DNA of 64,000 bases from Flavobacterium zepuense (GCF_007097145.1 NZ_VJVZ01000010.1:124001-188000); one strand, 5' to 3'; numbered from the stretch's first letter, positions 1 to 8,068 are shown. Numbers and translations: made by a program. The notes: generated by a model from the sequence alone, not told the origin.

Positions 1-447
1 TTTAATTTGATCTTATCGGGTAACAATAACAAACCTGCCGGAGATAAGATACGCGAGGCCATAACGGAACTGAAACTCCAGGATCGCGTTTTCCTTACAG
101 GCAAGGTAAGCGATGCCGGTAAACAGTTTTACCTTAAAAATTGCGCCGCCTTTTTGTTTCCGTCTATTGGCGAAGGTTTTGGCCTGCCGCCTATTGAGGC
201 CATGCGATTTGGTAAGCCGGTTTTTTTAGCTAACAGGGCCTCGTTGCCCGAAATTGGTGGCGAGCATGCCTTTTACTGGGATGAATTTGACCCGGAACAC
301 ATGGCATCAGAATTTTATAGAGGTTTTGACATTTATAAGAATAACGTACCTTTTTACGAAGAAAAGCTTACCCAAAGGGCATTATCTTTTAACTGGGATG
401 ATGCCGCAAAGCAATATTTAGACGTATACCATTCCTTACTAAAATAA
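1..447 (+). CDS. Glycosyltransferase, GT-B fold (group 1/GT4-like), C-terminal fragment
   Basis: The reading frame is open from base 1, so the gene begins before the window; the TTG at 7 is only the first possible start inside it. The visible 148 codons are the nucleotide-sugar binding half of a retaining GT-B glycosyltransferase. They hold an EX7E motif (EGFGLPPIE, about residues 58-66 of the fragment) preceded by the usual FLFPS strand. Such enzymes move a sugar from an NDP or UDP donor to a glycan or lipid acceptor at the cytoplasmic face. The next gene downstream is a sugar aminotransferase, which fits a polysaccharide or O-antigen locus lying to the left. The acceptor cannot be inferred. 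Confidence 0.85.
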   Translation, partial: FNLILSGNNNKPAGDKIREAITELKLQDRVFLTGKVSDAGKQFYLKNCAAFLFPSIGEGFGLPPIEAMRFGKPVFLANRASLPEIGGEHAFYWDEFDPEHMASEFYRGFDIYKNNVPFYEEKLTQRALSFNWDDAAKQYLDVYHSLLK

Positions 448-490
448 TACCTTTTATACACTTTATTACCAAAATGTAAGTGCTGTGTAC

Positions 491-498
491 TAATTTTG
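491..498 (+). promoter_or_regulatory. Bacteroidetes-type -7 box before the sugar aminotransferase
   Basis: TAATTTTG matches the Bacteroidetes -7 consensus TAnnTTTG exactly and lies 17 bases before the ATG at 516. No clear -33 TTG is seen at the right distance. If used, transcription starts near 505, which rules out the in-frame GTG at 480 as the start codon. Confidence 0.55.
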
Positions 499-515
499 GT
501 AAAAATTACAGCAGC

Positions 516-1616
516 ATGATAAAATTTCTCGACCTGCAAAAAATAAACCTGCTGCACGGACAGGAAATAGAAGCCCGCCTGCTAAAAACATTCAGGAGTG
601 GCTGGTACCTTTTAGGCGAAGAAGTAAAGGCTTTTGAGAAGAACCTATCGGCTTACATAGGCTGTAAACACGCCATTGGTGTGGCTAACGGGCTTGATGC
701 CCTGCGGCTTATCCTTAAAGCGTATATAGAGCTTGGTTTTATACAGGAAGGCGATGAGGTTATTGTTCCTGCAAATACCTACATAGCATCGGTGCTGGCG
801 GTTACCGATAATAATTTAGTCCCTGTTTTTGTAGAGCCTATTATCGAAACGTATAATATAGACATTGCCAAAATAGAGGAAAAGATAACCCCTAAAACAA
901 AGGCAATTATGATAGTGCATTTGTACGGGCAGGTAGTTTTTTCGGAAGAATTGATAGAGTTGGCCAACAGGCACAACCTTAAAATAATAGAAGACAACGC
1001 ACAGGCCATTGGAGCGCAATATAATGGCGTGCAGACAGGTAACCTTGGCGATGCAGCCGGCTTCAGCTTTTATCCCGGCAAGAATTTAGGTGCTTTGGGC
1101 GATGCCGGAGCCGTTACCACTAACGATGATGCCTTAGCAAAAACCATCCGCGCACTGGCAAATTACGGATCCGAAACCAAATACATCAACAAATACCGGG
1201 GATTGAATTCGAGGCTGGATGAAATTCAGGCCGCGGTGCTCGATGTTAAACTGAAGTACTTGGATACCGAGAACCAGCGCCGCCGCGAGATAGCTGATTA
1301 TTACCTTATTAACATTACCAACCCTAAAATAAAGCTGCCGCAACGCCCCACAGAGGAGCTGGCACATACCTGGCATGTGTTTGTAGTACGTACCAAAGAA
1401 CGCGACAGGCTGCAACGCTTTTTAGCTGCCGCTGATATACAAACGCTTATACATTATCCTATCCCTATGCACAAACAGGAGGCATATCCTGAGTTAAGTA
1501 CCTTATCTTTGCCAATTACCGAGCAAATTCACCGCGAGGTACTGAGCCTGCCTATGAGTCCGGTTTTAACTAATGAGGAGGTTAAGAAAATTGTAGACAC
1601 CCTAAACACTTACTAA
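516..1616 (+). CDS. DegT/DnrJ/EryC1-family sugar aminotransferase (FdtB/QdtB-like)
   Basis: A PLP-dependent aminotransferase that would put an amino group on a keto-deoxysugar nucleotide for surface polysaccharide. The protein has 366 residues when started at the ATG at 516; the frame also opens at a GTG at 480, but a promoter -7 box at 491-498 and the family's usual N-terminus (M-I-K-F-L-D-L) favour 516. The PLP lysine is K189 in FYPGKNLGALGD, and D160 in IIEDNAQAIG fits the pyridine-binding Asp. It resembles the enzymes that make 3-amino-3,6-dideoxyhexoses, but the exact sugar is inference. Its stop codon overlaps the ATG of tsaC by one base, so the two are probably co-transcribed. Confidence 0.88.
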   Translation: MIKFLDLQKINLLHGQEIEARLLKTFRSGWYLLGEEVKAFEKNLSAYIGCKHAIGVANGLDALRLILKAYIELGFIQEGDEVIVPANTYIASVLAVTDNNLVPVFVEPIIETYNIDIAKIEEKITPKTKAIMIVHLYGQVVFSEELIELANRHNLKIIEDNAQAIGAQYNGVQTGNLGDAAGFSFYPGKNLGALGDAGAVTTNDDALAKTIRALANYGSETKYINKYRGLNSRLDEIQAAVLDVKLKYLDTENQRRREIADYYLINITNPKIKLPQRPTEELAHTWHVFVVRTKERDRLQRFLAAADIQTLIHYPIPMHKQEAYPELSTLSLPITEQIHREVLSLPMSPVLTNEEVKKIVDTLNTY

Positions 1617-2191
1617 TGAGCACACCCGATATAAATACAGAAGTACACAATGCCTTTGAGGCCATAAAAAACGGCGGTATTATCCTTTACCCTACCGATA
1701 CCGTTTGGGGTATTGGCTGCGATTCTTCAAACCCTGAGGCAGTACAAAAAATATACGACCTTAAACAGCGTGTTGAAAGCAAAAGCATGATCGTACTTAT
1801 GAACAGCGACCGCATGATGCACAATGTTTTTAAGGAAATTCCGGAAGTGGCGTGGCAGTTAATCGATCTTTCTGAAAAGCCCACCACGCTTGTACTGGAT
1901 AACCCGCGCAATGTAGCGCCTAACCTGATAGCCTCGGATAAAACACTGGGCGTTCGGCTGGTTAAAGACCCGTTTTGTTTTAAACTTATGGAGCGCATGA
2001 AAAAGCCATTGGTTAGTACATCGGCAAACATTAGCGGCAGGCCTACCCCTAATTCTTTTAAAGAAATCGACCATCATATTTTGGACGGCGTAGACTATAT
2101 TGTAAATTTGCACCACGATAAAATTGCCGCAAAACCATCTACCATTATTAAACTTGGTAACGATTTGACGGTGAAAGTGATACGACCTTAA
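1616..2191 (+). CDS. tsaC: L-threonylcarbamoyladenylate synthase (TsaC/YrdC/Sua5 family)
   Basis: Makes threonylcarbamoyl-AMP from threonine, bicarbonate and ATP, the first step of the t6A37 modification of ANN-decoding tRNAs. The 191-residue length is that of the short, single-domain YrdC/TsaC form and lacks the extra Sua5 C-terminal domain. Seen directly: the N-terminal YPTDTVWGIGCD block, LKQR near residue 60, and STSANISG near residue 140, all typical of the nucleotide and threonine pocket. It overlaps the genes on both sides by one base (1616 and 2191), forming a tight operon with the aminotransferase and the CCA-adding enzyme. The two tRNA-modifying enzymes side by side support the call. 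Confidence 0.93.
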   Translation: MSTPDINTEVHNAFEAIKNGGIILYPTDTVWGIGCDSSNPEAVQKIYDLKQRVESKSMIVLMNSDRMMHNVFKEIPEVAWQLIDLSEKPTTLVLDNPRNVAPNLIASDKTLGVRLVKDPFCFKLMERMKKPLVSTSANISGRPTPNSFKEIDHHILDGVDYIVNLHHDKIAAKPSTIIKLGNDLTVKVIRP

Positions 2192-3624
2192 TGAAAAAGA
2201 ACACCTATAAAGAGGCGCTGCATAACGGCATTTTTAAAATAACTTCTCAGGCTGCTGCCCAACTCAACGTAAAAAGTTACGTAATTGGCGGGTTTGTAAG
2301 GGATTTTTTGTTGCAGCGCGACTTTAAAAAAGATATAGATATTGTGGCTGTGGGCAGCGGTATAGAGCTGGCCCAAACGGTATCTTCCCTATTGCCTAAA
2401 AAACCAAAAGTGCAGGTTTTTAAAACCTATGGCACTGCTATGCTTCGCTTTGAAGATATTGATATTGAGTTTGTTGGCGCACGTAAAGAGTCTTATAATG
2501 CCGATAGCCGCAACCCTGTGGTTGAAACCGGCACGCTGGAAGACGACCAAAACCGCCGCGATTTTACCATTAATGCCCTGGCTTTATCGCTTGACGAAGC
2601 CGATTACGGTACACTGGTAGATCCGTTTAACGGAATAGAAGACCTTAAGAACAAGATCATCCGCACGCCGCTGGATCCGGACATCACATACAGCGATGAT
2701 CCGTTACGCATGATGCGCGCTATACGTTTCGCAACACAATTGGGCTTTACTATTGAGGCCGGATCACTTACTGCAATAGAGCGCAACAAAGAGCGTATTA
2801 AAATTATTACCGGCGAACGTATTGTAGATGAGCTGAATAAGATACTCTCGGCCGCCGTGCCGTCAGTCGGGTTTAAGCTGTTGCACCAAACCGGGCTGCT
2901 ACACATCATAATGCCTGAACTTACCAACCTGCAGGGTGTTGAAGAAGTTGAAGGCCAAACACACAAGGATAATTTTTTCCACACCCTTGAGGTGGTAGAT
3001 AACATTGCCCAAAACACCGATGATGTCTGGCTGCGCTGGGCTGCGCTGTTGCACGATATTGGCAAGGCTCCTACAAAAAAATTCAGCAAAAAAGTGGGGT
3101 GGACGTTTCACGGCCATGAGTTTGTTGGTGGTAAAATGGTTAAAAAACTGTTTGAGCGCCTGCACATGCCGCTTAACCACAAAATGAAATTTGTTTCTAA
3201 AATGGTGATGCTCAGCTCCCGACCTATTGTTTTGGCGCAGGATATCGTAACAGACAGCGCTGTTCGCCGTTTGGTATTTGATGCCGGTGAAGATGTAGAA
3301 AGCCTGATGACGCTTTGTGAAGCCGATATTACCACCAAAAACCCTAATAAGTTTAAGAAGTACCATAATAACTTTAAGATAGTACGCCAAAAGATAGTAG
3401 AGGTAGAAGAACGCGACCATGTACGTAATTTTCAGCCACCTATATCGGGAGAAGAGATCATGGAGATCTTTAACATCAAGCCAGGTAAGGAAATCGGCAT
3501 CTTAAAGGAAGCCATTAAAGAGGCTATTTTAGAAGGCGAAATCCCTAACGAATACCAGGCCGCACATGATTACATGATGGAAAGGGCTAAGAAGTTGGGG
3601 CTAACAATAGGCAATTTGCAATAG
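2191..3624 (+). CDS. cca: CCA tRNA nucleotidyltransferase / poly(A) polymerase family with HD domain
   Basis: Class II nucleotidyltransferase that adds or repairs the 3' CCA end of tRNAs. The N-terminal domain shows GGFVRDFLL and the metal-binding DIDIV at about residues 33-50, RRDFTINALA near 122, and the RNA-binding DDPLRMMRAIRF block near 170. A C-terminal HD phosphohydrolase-like domain follows, with LLHDIGKAPT and FHGHE between about residues 285 and 310. Its 477 residues are normal for bacterial CCA enzymes carrying an HD domain. It overlaps tsaC by one base. No terminator is evident; the gap behind it carries a short palindromic repeat. Poly(A) polymerase activity cannot be excluded, but Bacteroidetes members of this form are annotated as CCA enzymes. 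Confidence 0.9.
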   Translation: MKKNTYKEALHNGIFKITSQAAAQLNVKSYVIGGFVRDFLLQRDFKKDIDIVAVGSGIELAQTVSSLLPKKPKVQVFKTYGTAMLRFEDIDIEFVGARKESYNADSRNPVVETGTLEDDQNRRDFTINALALSLDEADYGTLVDPFNGIEDLKNKIIRTPLDPDITYSDDPLRMMRAIRFATQLGFTIEAGSLTAIERNKERIKIITGERIVDELNKILSAAVPSVGFKLLHQTGLLHIIMPELTNLQGVEEVEGQTHKDNFFHTLEVVDNIAQNTDDVWLRWAALLHDIGKAPTKKFSKKVGWTFHGHEFVGGKMVKKLFERLHMPLNHKMKFVSKMVMLSSRPIVLAQDIVTDSAVRRLVFDAGEDVESLMTLCEADITTKNPNKFKKYHNNFKIVRQKIVEVEERDHVRNFQPPISGEEIMEIFNIKPGKEIGILKEAIKEAILEGEIPNEYQAAHDYMMERAKKLGLTIGNLQ

Positions 3625-3641
3625 ACAATTTGCAACGTACA

Positions 3642-3680
3642 GTCATTGCGAGCGAAGTGCAACGAAGCGCGGCAATCTCA
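3642..3680. repeat. REP-like imperfect palindrome
   Basis: This intergenic 39-base stretch begins GTCATTGCGAGCGAAG and ends GCGCGGCAATCTCA. ATTGC and GCAAT form its outer arms, and GCGAAG/AACGAAGCGC give internal symmetry. This form is like the short dispersed repeats found between genes in many Flavobacteriia. Only one copy is present here. Confidence 0.45.
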
Positions 3681-3774
3681 TAATTCAATGCAATCAGAGT
3701 ACTTATAAAATGACTTTTATCATTTTACAACTGCAACGGAATTAATATCTTACGATAAATTAAATATACATAAA

Positions 3775-4818
3775 ATGAAACAGCTGTTTCCAAAAATAAC
3801 AAAAACAGCCCTAATTCTCGTTTACCTTGTAATTGTTGCCGGTGCATTGGTACGCATGACGGGCTCCGGCATGGGCTGCCCGGATTGGCCAAGGTGCTTT
3901 GGGTACTATATACCACCTACTGATATTAAGGAACTTATGTGGGCACCTAACCGCGAATTTAAGTCGGGGCAGGTTATTATTAAAGACGAAAAGCTTTGGG
4001 TTGCCAAAGAAACCTTTACTACCGGTGCCGAATACAATGCATCCAACTGGGATGCCTACACCAAACACGATTATGCCGAGTTTAACCCTTTACACACTTG
4101 GGTTGAATACGTTAACCGACTGATAGGAGCCCTTGCAGGCCTTGCAGTACTGGCAATGGCAATAGCATCATTCAGCTTAAGGAAAACAAAACCGGGCATT
4201 ATAGGGCTATCATGGCTTGCTGTCATATTAATGGGATTTCAGGCATGGTTAGGAGCAACAGTGGTTTACAGCGTCTTAAACCCTGTAAAGATTACCATAC
4301 ATATGGTAGCGGCGCTGGTTATAGTTGCACTGATACTCTACATTTTAGATAAAGCCAAAGACCTGACCCTGCAACAGCCTGTTTTTAAATACGATAGATT
4401 CTTTAAAATACTGCTCTGGCTTTCGCTGATACTCACACTTATACAGGTAGTTTTAGGTACCGAAGTTCGCCAGTTTGTAGATGAGCGCATTAAAATGCTC
4501 GGGTATGAGAACCTTGCCCTGGTAATGGATGAACCCATCATTAACTTCTACATACACAGGTCGTTCTCTATCTTGGTTTTGGCCATGAACATCTGGCTGT
4601 TTATTATGAACAAACAAAAAGGACTTGGCTTTGCCAAAACATCTTGGGTGTTGTGCCTTATTTTACTTGAAGTGGCCTCAGGCATAGCCATGTACAACTT
4701 TGATTTTCCGTTTGCATCGCAAAGCATACACGTGGTAACAGCCTCTATTTTGTTCGGAATCCAGTTTTACATGATATTGGAAAGCAGGCGTGTAAACGTT
4801 AGCACTACCAACATTTAG
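3775..4818 (+). CDS. ctaA: Heme A synthase, COX15/CtaA family
   Basis: Polytopic membrane enzyme that oxidises the C8 methyl of heme O to the formyl group of heme A for aa3-type cytochrome oxidase. The 347-residue protein has about eight hydrophobic helices. The first contains LVRMTGSGMGCPDWPRC, whose cysteine pair (GCPDWPRC) is typical of type-1 loops. The conserved EYVNR of the ExxxNR motif follows near residue 117, and heme-ligand histidines sit in IHMVAAL, IHRSF and IHVVTAS. An extracytoplasmic insert of about 60 residues separates helices 1 and 2. It stands alone with non-coding DNA on both sides; the other oxidase assembly genes are not in the window. Confidence 0.92.
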   Translation: MKQLFPKITKTALILVYLVIVAGALVRMTGSGMGCPDWPRCFGYYIPPTDIKELMWAPNREFKSGQVIIKDEKLWVAKETFTTGAEYNASNWDAYTKHDYAEFNPLHTWVEYVNRLIGALAGLAVLAMAIASFSLRKTKPGIIGLSWLAVILMGFQAWLGATVVYSVLNPVKITIHMVAALVIVALILYILDKAKDLTLQQPVFKYDRFFKILLWLSLILTLIQVVLGTEVRQFVDERIKMLGYENLALVMDEPIINFYIHRSFSILVLAMNIWLFIMNKQKGLGFAKTSWVLCLILLEVASGIAMYNFDFPFASQSIHVVTASILFGIQFYMILESRRVNVSTTNI

Positions 4819-4896
4819 CATAGCTTTATAATTCCTTTACCACTAATTTGGCAAAACAAGATGTAATTTTACTATGTAATCAAAATACAATACATC

Positions 4897-5079
4897 ATGC
4901 CAAATTCAACTGAATTACAAGGAAACTGGGACGAATTTAAAGGAAAACTTAAACAAAAATATGCCGAACTTACAGACGATGATCTGAAATATGAGGAAGG
5001 CAAAGACGATGAAATGTGGGGACGTCTTGAACAGAAAATAGGCAAAGCGAAAAAAGAAATTCTTTCTTTATTCCAATAG
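4897..5079 (+). CDS. CsbD family stress-response protein
   Basis: A 60-residue, highly charged protein whose N-terminal LQGNWDEFKGKLKQKYAELTD matches the CsbD signature (G-x-W-x-x-x-K-G-x-x-K, followed by acidic TDDDL). CsbD-like proteins are small soluble proteins commonly induced by general or envelope stress; the molecular function is unknown. The ATG at 4897 gives the canonical MPNSTELQGNW start. A strong hairpin terminator follows, so it is probably a single-gene transcript. Confidence 0.88.
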   Translation: MPNSTELQGNWDEFKGKLKQKYAELTDDDLKYEEGKDDEMWGRLEQKIGKAKKEILSLFQ

Positions 5080-5524
5080 TCCATATTTTCCTTCAGGAAA
5101 CTTACCACATATTCCGAAACTGTTCTGTAAACAAATTTTGTTTGCCGAACAGTTTTTTTATATCCTTACACCACCCAAAAACACTAAAAAAGTGCTTAAT
5201 ATTTCACTTTTGGATTTTAAGATGCATAAAAAACATCTGTTTTTATTCAATTTATATAGCTTTAAACTTACAAATAGCTTAATATTTCACTTTTGGACTT
5301 TGAGTTTGTCAAAATAGATTTTTGGATTTTTGGCTAGTTAGATTTTTAGAAATTCATCATAGGGATCCCAAAGTTAATTTTGAAATTTGTGATTTGTGAT
5401 TTGAAATTTGTGATTTGAAATTTAAAAAATTTGGTGCTTCTAATTTTTTCCCCTAATCATAAAATTGATTTAAAAAAAATGTTTTTAAAAATGCCGTAGC
5501 TAACTTTATATAAAAAGCCACATT
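5080..5524. other. AT-rich gap with short direct repeats
   Basis: This 445-base gap has no credible ORF. After the terminator it holds two copies of a 21-base sequence containing TTAATATTTCACTTTTGGA, at 5194-5214 and 5277-5297. Near 5380-5430 there is a run of degenerate GATTTG/AAATTTG repeats. The last 100 bases are very AT-rich and probably carry the promoter of the DoxX-like gene, but no exact TAnnTTTG box is seen there. Confidence 0.6.
5117..5159 (+). terminator. Intrinsic terminator after the CsbD gene
   Basis: The arms AAACTGTTC (5117-5125) and GAACAGTTT (5147-5155) enclose a second inner pairing (AAACAAA/TTTGTTT), and a T run follows to 5159. Confidence 0.8.
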
Positions 5525-5956
5525 ATGGAAACCAAACCACGTTATACAAAAACACAAAATTTTTCGAGGATAGCATTAGGTGCCATGCTGGTTACGGCAG
5601 GTATAGGCCACCTTACCTTTTCACGTAAAGAATTTCAGGCGCAGGTGCCCGACTGGGTTCCTGTAGATAAAGATACAACCGTTTTACTATCGGGAGTGGC
5701 AGAGATACTCTTAGGCGCAGCTATTGCGGGTTTGAAAAAGGAGCGGGTTACAACTGGCATTGTAGCAGCAAGCTTTTTTGCAGCGGTGTTTCCGGGTAAT
5801 ATAGCCCAATACAGGAACCATCGCGATGGCTTTGGGCTGGACACCGATAACAAACGCCTGGCGCGGCTGTTCTTTCAGCCGGTGCTTATGGGTTGGGCGC
5901 TGTTTGGTGGTGGGGCTTTAAATAAGGGTAGTAAAGCCCATAGCAGGATTTTATAG
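5525..5956 (+). CDS. DoxX-like membrane protein
   Basis: A 143-residue protein with four hydrophobic segments at about residues 13-28, 50-66, 73-90 and 115-132, the layout of DoxX/SURF4-type membrane proteins. GHLTFSRKEFQAQVPDWVP between helices 1 and 2 resembles DoxX relatives in which a conserved histidine lies at the end of helix 1. No enzymatic function can be assigned. The ATG at 5525 follows an AT-rich leader. A tandem palindromic repeat starts immediately after the stop codon and may act as its transcript end. Confidence 0.75.
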   Translation: METKPRYTKTQNFSRIALGAMLVTAGIGHLTFSRKEFQAQVPDWVPVDKDTTVLLSGVAEILLGAAIAGLKKERVTTGIVAASFFAAVFPGNIAQYRNHRDGFGLDTDNKRLARLFFQPVLMGWALFGGGALNKGSKAHSRIL

Positions 5957-5970
5957 GTATAGATTTTAGA

Positions 5971-6120
5971 TTTGGCTGAAGCCATCAAATAGCTATATTT
6001 CTCATCCCCCGGCTGAAGCCGGGGGCAACACATCTTAGCAATCCCCTTAATTTTGGCTGAAGCCATCAAATAGCCATTCTTCTCTCCCCCCGGCTGAAGC
6101 CGGGGGCAATACACCTTAGC
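5971..6120. repeat. Two 69-base tandem repeat units with nested GGCTGAAGCC palindromes
   Basis: The units at 5971-6039 and 6052-6120 align without gaps and differ at a few positions; the period is 81 bases. Each holds GGCTGAAGCC twice. The second copy is extended to a GC-rich hairpin with an 8-base stem and TGAA loop (first unit 6006-6025). The structure is REP-like. An ORF through it on the minus strand is an artefact of the repeat. Confidence 0.8.
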
Positions 6121-6176
6121 GGTTACAAAGCAACCGTGGCAATCTGTCAACCGTCAACTGAAAACTGAAAACTTTC

Positions 6177-6932
6177 TCATCCCAGCCACTCCCTAAAGTC
6201 GTTTACGCGCTCGCGGCTCACAATAACCTCATCTTCTTTATAGGTGGGCGGGATAACTTTTAGGCGGCTGTTGGTATATACCACGATGTCTTTAATGGCA
6301 GTGATGCTCACAATAAATTTTCGGCTTACGCGGAAAAACTGCTTTGGGTCCAGCTCGGCTTCCAGTTGCTCCAGGGTGCACTCCAGCAGGTAATCGCGAT
6401 TATCTGTAGTATGAATGTAAGTACCCTTATTTTCGCTGTAAAAGCATTCAGCGTCCTCAATATTGATCATCTTAAGGTGCTGCCCCATTTTAATGGTAAA
6501 ACGCTTCTTATACGTCTTTTCGGCAGGGTTTGAGAGCATTCGTTTTATCTGGTCGAAATCCAGAGCCAGTGGTTGCGCCTTAGGCTGGCGCTCGCGGAAT
6601 TTATTCACCGCAGCTTCCAGATCATCTTCGTCAATGGGCTTCAACAGGTAATCAATACTGTTCAGCTTAAAGGCTCTGAGGGCATACTCATCATAGGCTG
6701 TTGTAAAAATGACAGCGCTGTTAATGGTTTGGACATCAAAAATCTCAAACGAAAGCCCGTCCGATAGCTGGATGTCAAGAAAGATCAGGTCGGGGTGCTC
6801 ATTATTGGCAAACCACGCTAATGATTCTTCTACCGAGTGCAGCATGGTGCCGGCCTCTATACCCAGTTTTTGCAGTTTGCGTTGCAGCAGGCGTGCCGCA
6901 GGCTTTTCGTCTTCTATAATTATAACATTCAT
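6177..6932 (-). CDS. LytTR-family response regulator
   Basis: A 251-residue regulator with an N-terminal receiver domain (acidic EDE at residues 7-9, phospho-acceptor D53 in LIFLDIQLSD, TTAYDEYALRAF block near 75) and a C-terminal LytTR DNA-binding domain from about residue 145. The LytTR part shows the ENKGTYIHT and FFRVSRKFIVSITAI segments typical of AgrA/LytR-type binders. It is the last gene of a minus-strand operon that begins with a LytS-type kinase and contains four small 2TM proteins, so it is almost certainly that kinase's partner. The 142 bases before it hold eight copies of a heptamer. Its targets are unknown; it may regulate its own operon. Confidence 0.92.
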   Translation of the reverse strand: MNVIIIEDEKPAARLLQRKLQKLGIEAGTMLHSVEESLAWFANNEHPDLIFLDIQLSDGLSFEIFDVQTINSAVIFTTAYDEYALRAFKLNSIDYLLKPIDEDDLEAAVNKFRERQPKAQPLALDFDQIKRMLSNPAEKTYKKRFTIKMGQHLKMINIEDAECFYSENKGTYIHTTDNRDYLLECTLEQLEAELDPKQFFRVSRKFIVSITAIKDIVVYTNSRLKVIPPTYKEDEVIVSRERVNDFREWLG

Positions 6933-6976
6933 TTTTTGGTTGTCAGTTGTTGGTTGTCGGTTGTTAGCGGGGGAAA

Positions 6977-7032
6977 TTCGTAATTCGTAATTCGTAATTC
7001 GTAATTCGTAATTCGTAATTCGTAATTCGTAA
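6977..7032. repeat. Heptanucleotide tandem repeat (TTCGTAA)8
   Basis: Eight perfect copies of TTCGTAA occupy the space between the last 2TM gene and the response-regulator start on the minus strand. On both sides are degenerate AT-rich repeats (TCTAAAATCT near 7040-7070; GGTTGTCAGTTGTTGGTTGT near 6938-6965). Perfect short repeats can change copy number by slippage. Confidence 0.95.
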
Positions 7033-7074
7033 TTTTTAAATCTAAAATCTGAATTCTAAAATCTTAAATCTCCT

Positions 7075-7395
7075 TTACTCCCACTTATCTTTTTTCTCGG
7101 TATTCCTGTCCATGTATTCGCGAATTTTACGCTCCTCCCAGTCGGCGCCAAAAAACAGGTCGGTCCCAAAAACCCCAAAGGCATGAATGGCAAGGCCTAT
7201 ACCCCAAAAAAATGCTGTTGAGAAGGTTTTCCACTCAAAAAAATGCTCACCGGGCTCCATATCGGCCCAATGCATAATTATCAGCACTGCATTAACTATA
7301 AGGTAAGCAGCAAAGTGCTTGTACCAGCCTTTAATCGCCTTTACTTTTTTGCGGGCTTTTTCTACCCGCTTTTGTTCTTCAAAAGAATTTTCCAT
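7075..7395 (-). CDS. 2TM domain protein (operon member 4)
   Basis: A 106-residue protein made of one 2TM domain (PF13239-like). A charged cytoplasmic N-terminal helix carries AIKGWYKHF. Two transmembrane helices follow (about residues 27-45 and 60-80), separated by a short loop rich in Glu and Phe (GEHFFEWKTF). A cytoplasmic C-terminal helix carries DWEERKIREYMDR. The tail is lysine-rich. The function of 2TM domains is unknown. The gene sits between another 2TM gene and the LytTR regulator, with only 30 bases to the gene upstream. Confidence 0.85.
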   Translation of the reverse strand: MENSFEEQKRVEKARKKVKAIKGWYKHFAAYLIVNAVLIIMHWADMEPGEHFFEWKTFSTAFFWGIGLAIHAFGVFGTDLFFGADWEERKIREYMDRNTEKKDKWE

Positions 7396-7425
7396 GACAC
7401 AAATTATTAAAATCGGTTGTGTAAT

Positions 7426-7740
7426 TTAGTATTGCTTATTATTTTCTTTATCAATTAACTGCTTCAGCTTGCGCTCTTCCCAGTGTTTGGGCAGCAGTAG
7501 TTTATAACCCCAAACCGTTGCCCAGTGCGCCAGTAAGCCTAACGCACCCAAACCCGCAGTGATTACAAACGTAGTATGCCAAAATGTTTCGGGCAGCTTT
7601 ACCACTTCGGCAAGTTTAAAAATCAACAACCCAATATTAAGGGTAGTGTAGGAGCCCAGGTGGGTGTAAAAGCTTTTAATATCCTTTAGCCTGTTTAAAG
7701 CTTCAAAATCCTGTTCTTTATAATTAAAAAAGTCTTTCAT
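7426..7740 (-). CDS. 2TM domain protein (operon member 3)
   Basis: A 104-residue 2TM protein and the most divergent of the series. It keeps the N-terminal IKSFYTHL and the C-terminal HWEERKLKQLIDKE helix. Between the helices it has a different loop (KLAEVVKLPETFW) and a TAGLGALGLLAHW second helix in place of the GWGxG signature of its neighbours. The start MKDFFNYKEQDFEALNR gives a longer cytoplasmic lead. It lies 22 bases after the 2TM gene upstream. Confidence 0.83.
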   Translation of the reverse strand: MKDFFNYKEQDFEALNRLKDIKSFYTHLGSYTTLNIGLLIFKLAEVVKLPETFWHTTFVITAGLGALGLLAHWATVWGYKLLLPKHWEERKLKQLIDKENNKQY

Positions 7741-7762
7741 AATGCCTGTTTTAAGGTTTAGG

Positions 7763-8068
7763 TTACATAAACTTACTTTTCTTTTCCTCTTTATCCATCA
7801 GCTCCTTAAGCTTACGGTCTTCCCAGTCGCGGCCCAGGAACGGGATGTACCCAAAGGCACTCATGCCCTGAAATAAAAGGCCTGTACCCCAACCCAGTAT
7901 TGAGAACCAGAACCAATGAAATTCCGGCGAAAATTTAAGGTTAATAACAATAAGGACCGGGATCATAATGCAGTAGGACAACAGGTTATAACCAAATCCT
8001 TTTATTTCTTTTACTTTATCTTTTGCTTTTTTATAAGCAATGTCATCATATTCTTCCATAACGATCAT
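7763..8068 (-). CDS. 2TM domain protein (operon member 2)
   Basis: A 101-residue 2TM protein. An acidic N-terminus (MEEYDDIAYKKAK) leads into EIKGFGYNLLSY and a first helix to about residue 47. A short FSPEFHWFWF loop follows, then a second helix with the GWGTG signature. The C-terminal amphipathic helix reads DWEDRKLKELMDKEEKK. The ATG at 8068 encodes MIVMEEYDD; an in-frame ATG three codons later is an equally good start. Confidence 0.85.
   Translation of the reverse strand: MIVMEEYDDIAYKKAKDKVKEIKGFGYNLLSYCIMIPVLIVINLKFSPEFHWFWFSILGWGTGLLFQGMSAFGYIPFLGRDWEDRKLKELMDKEEKKSKFM

Noticed and set aside
480..515. GTG start giving 12 extra residues to the sugar aminotransferase
   Set aside because: A -7 promoter box lies at 491-498 inside the extension, and the family N-terminus starts at the ATG at 516.
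5971..6120. Possible CRISPR-like repeat pair
   Set aside because: There are only two units, each with internal palindromes, a 12-base spacer and no cas genes; the form is REP-like.
5875..6150. 91-residue minus-strand ORF with repeated CPRLQPG segments
   Set aside because: It is a reading of the 69-base palindromic repeats and overlaps the end of the DoxX-like gene on the other strand.
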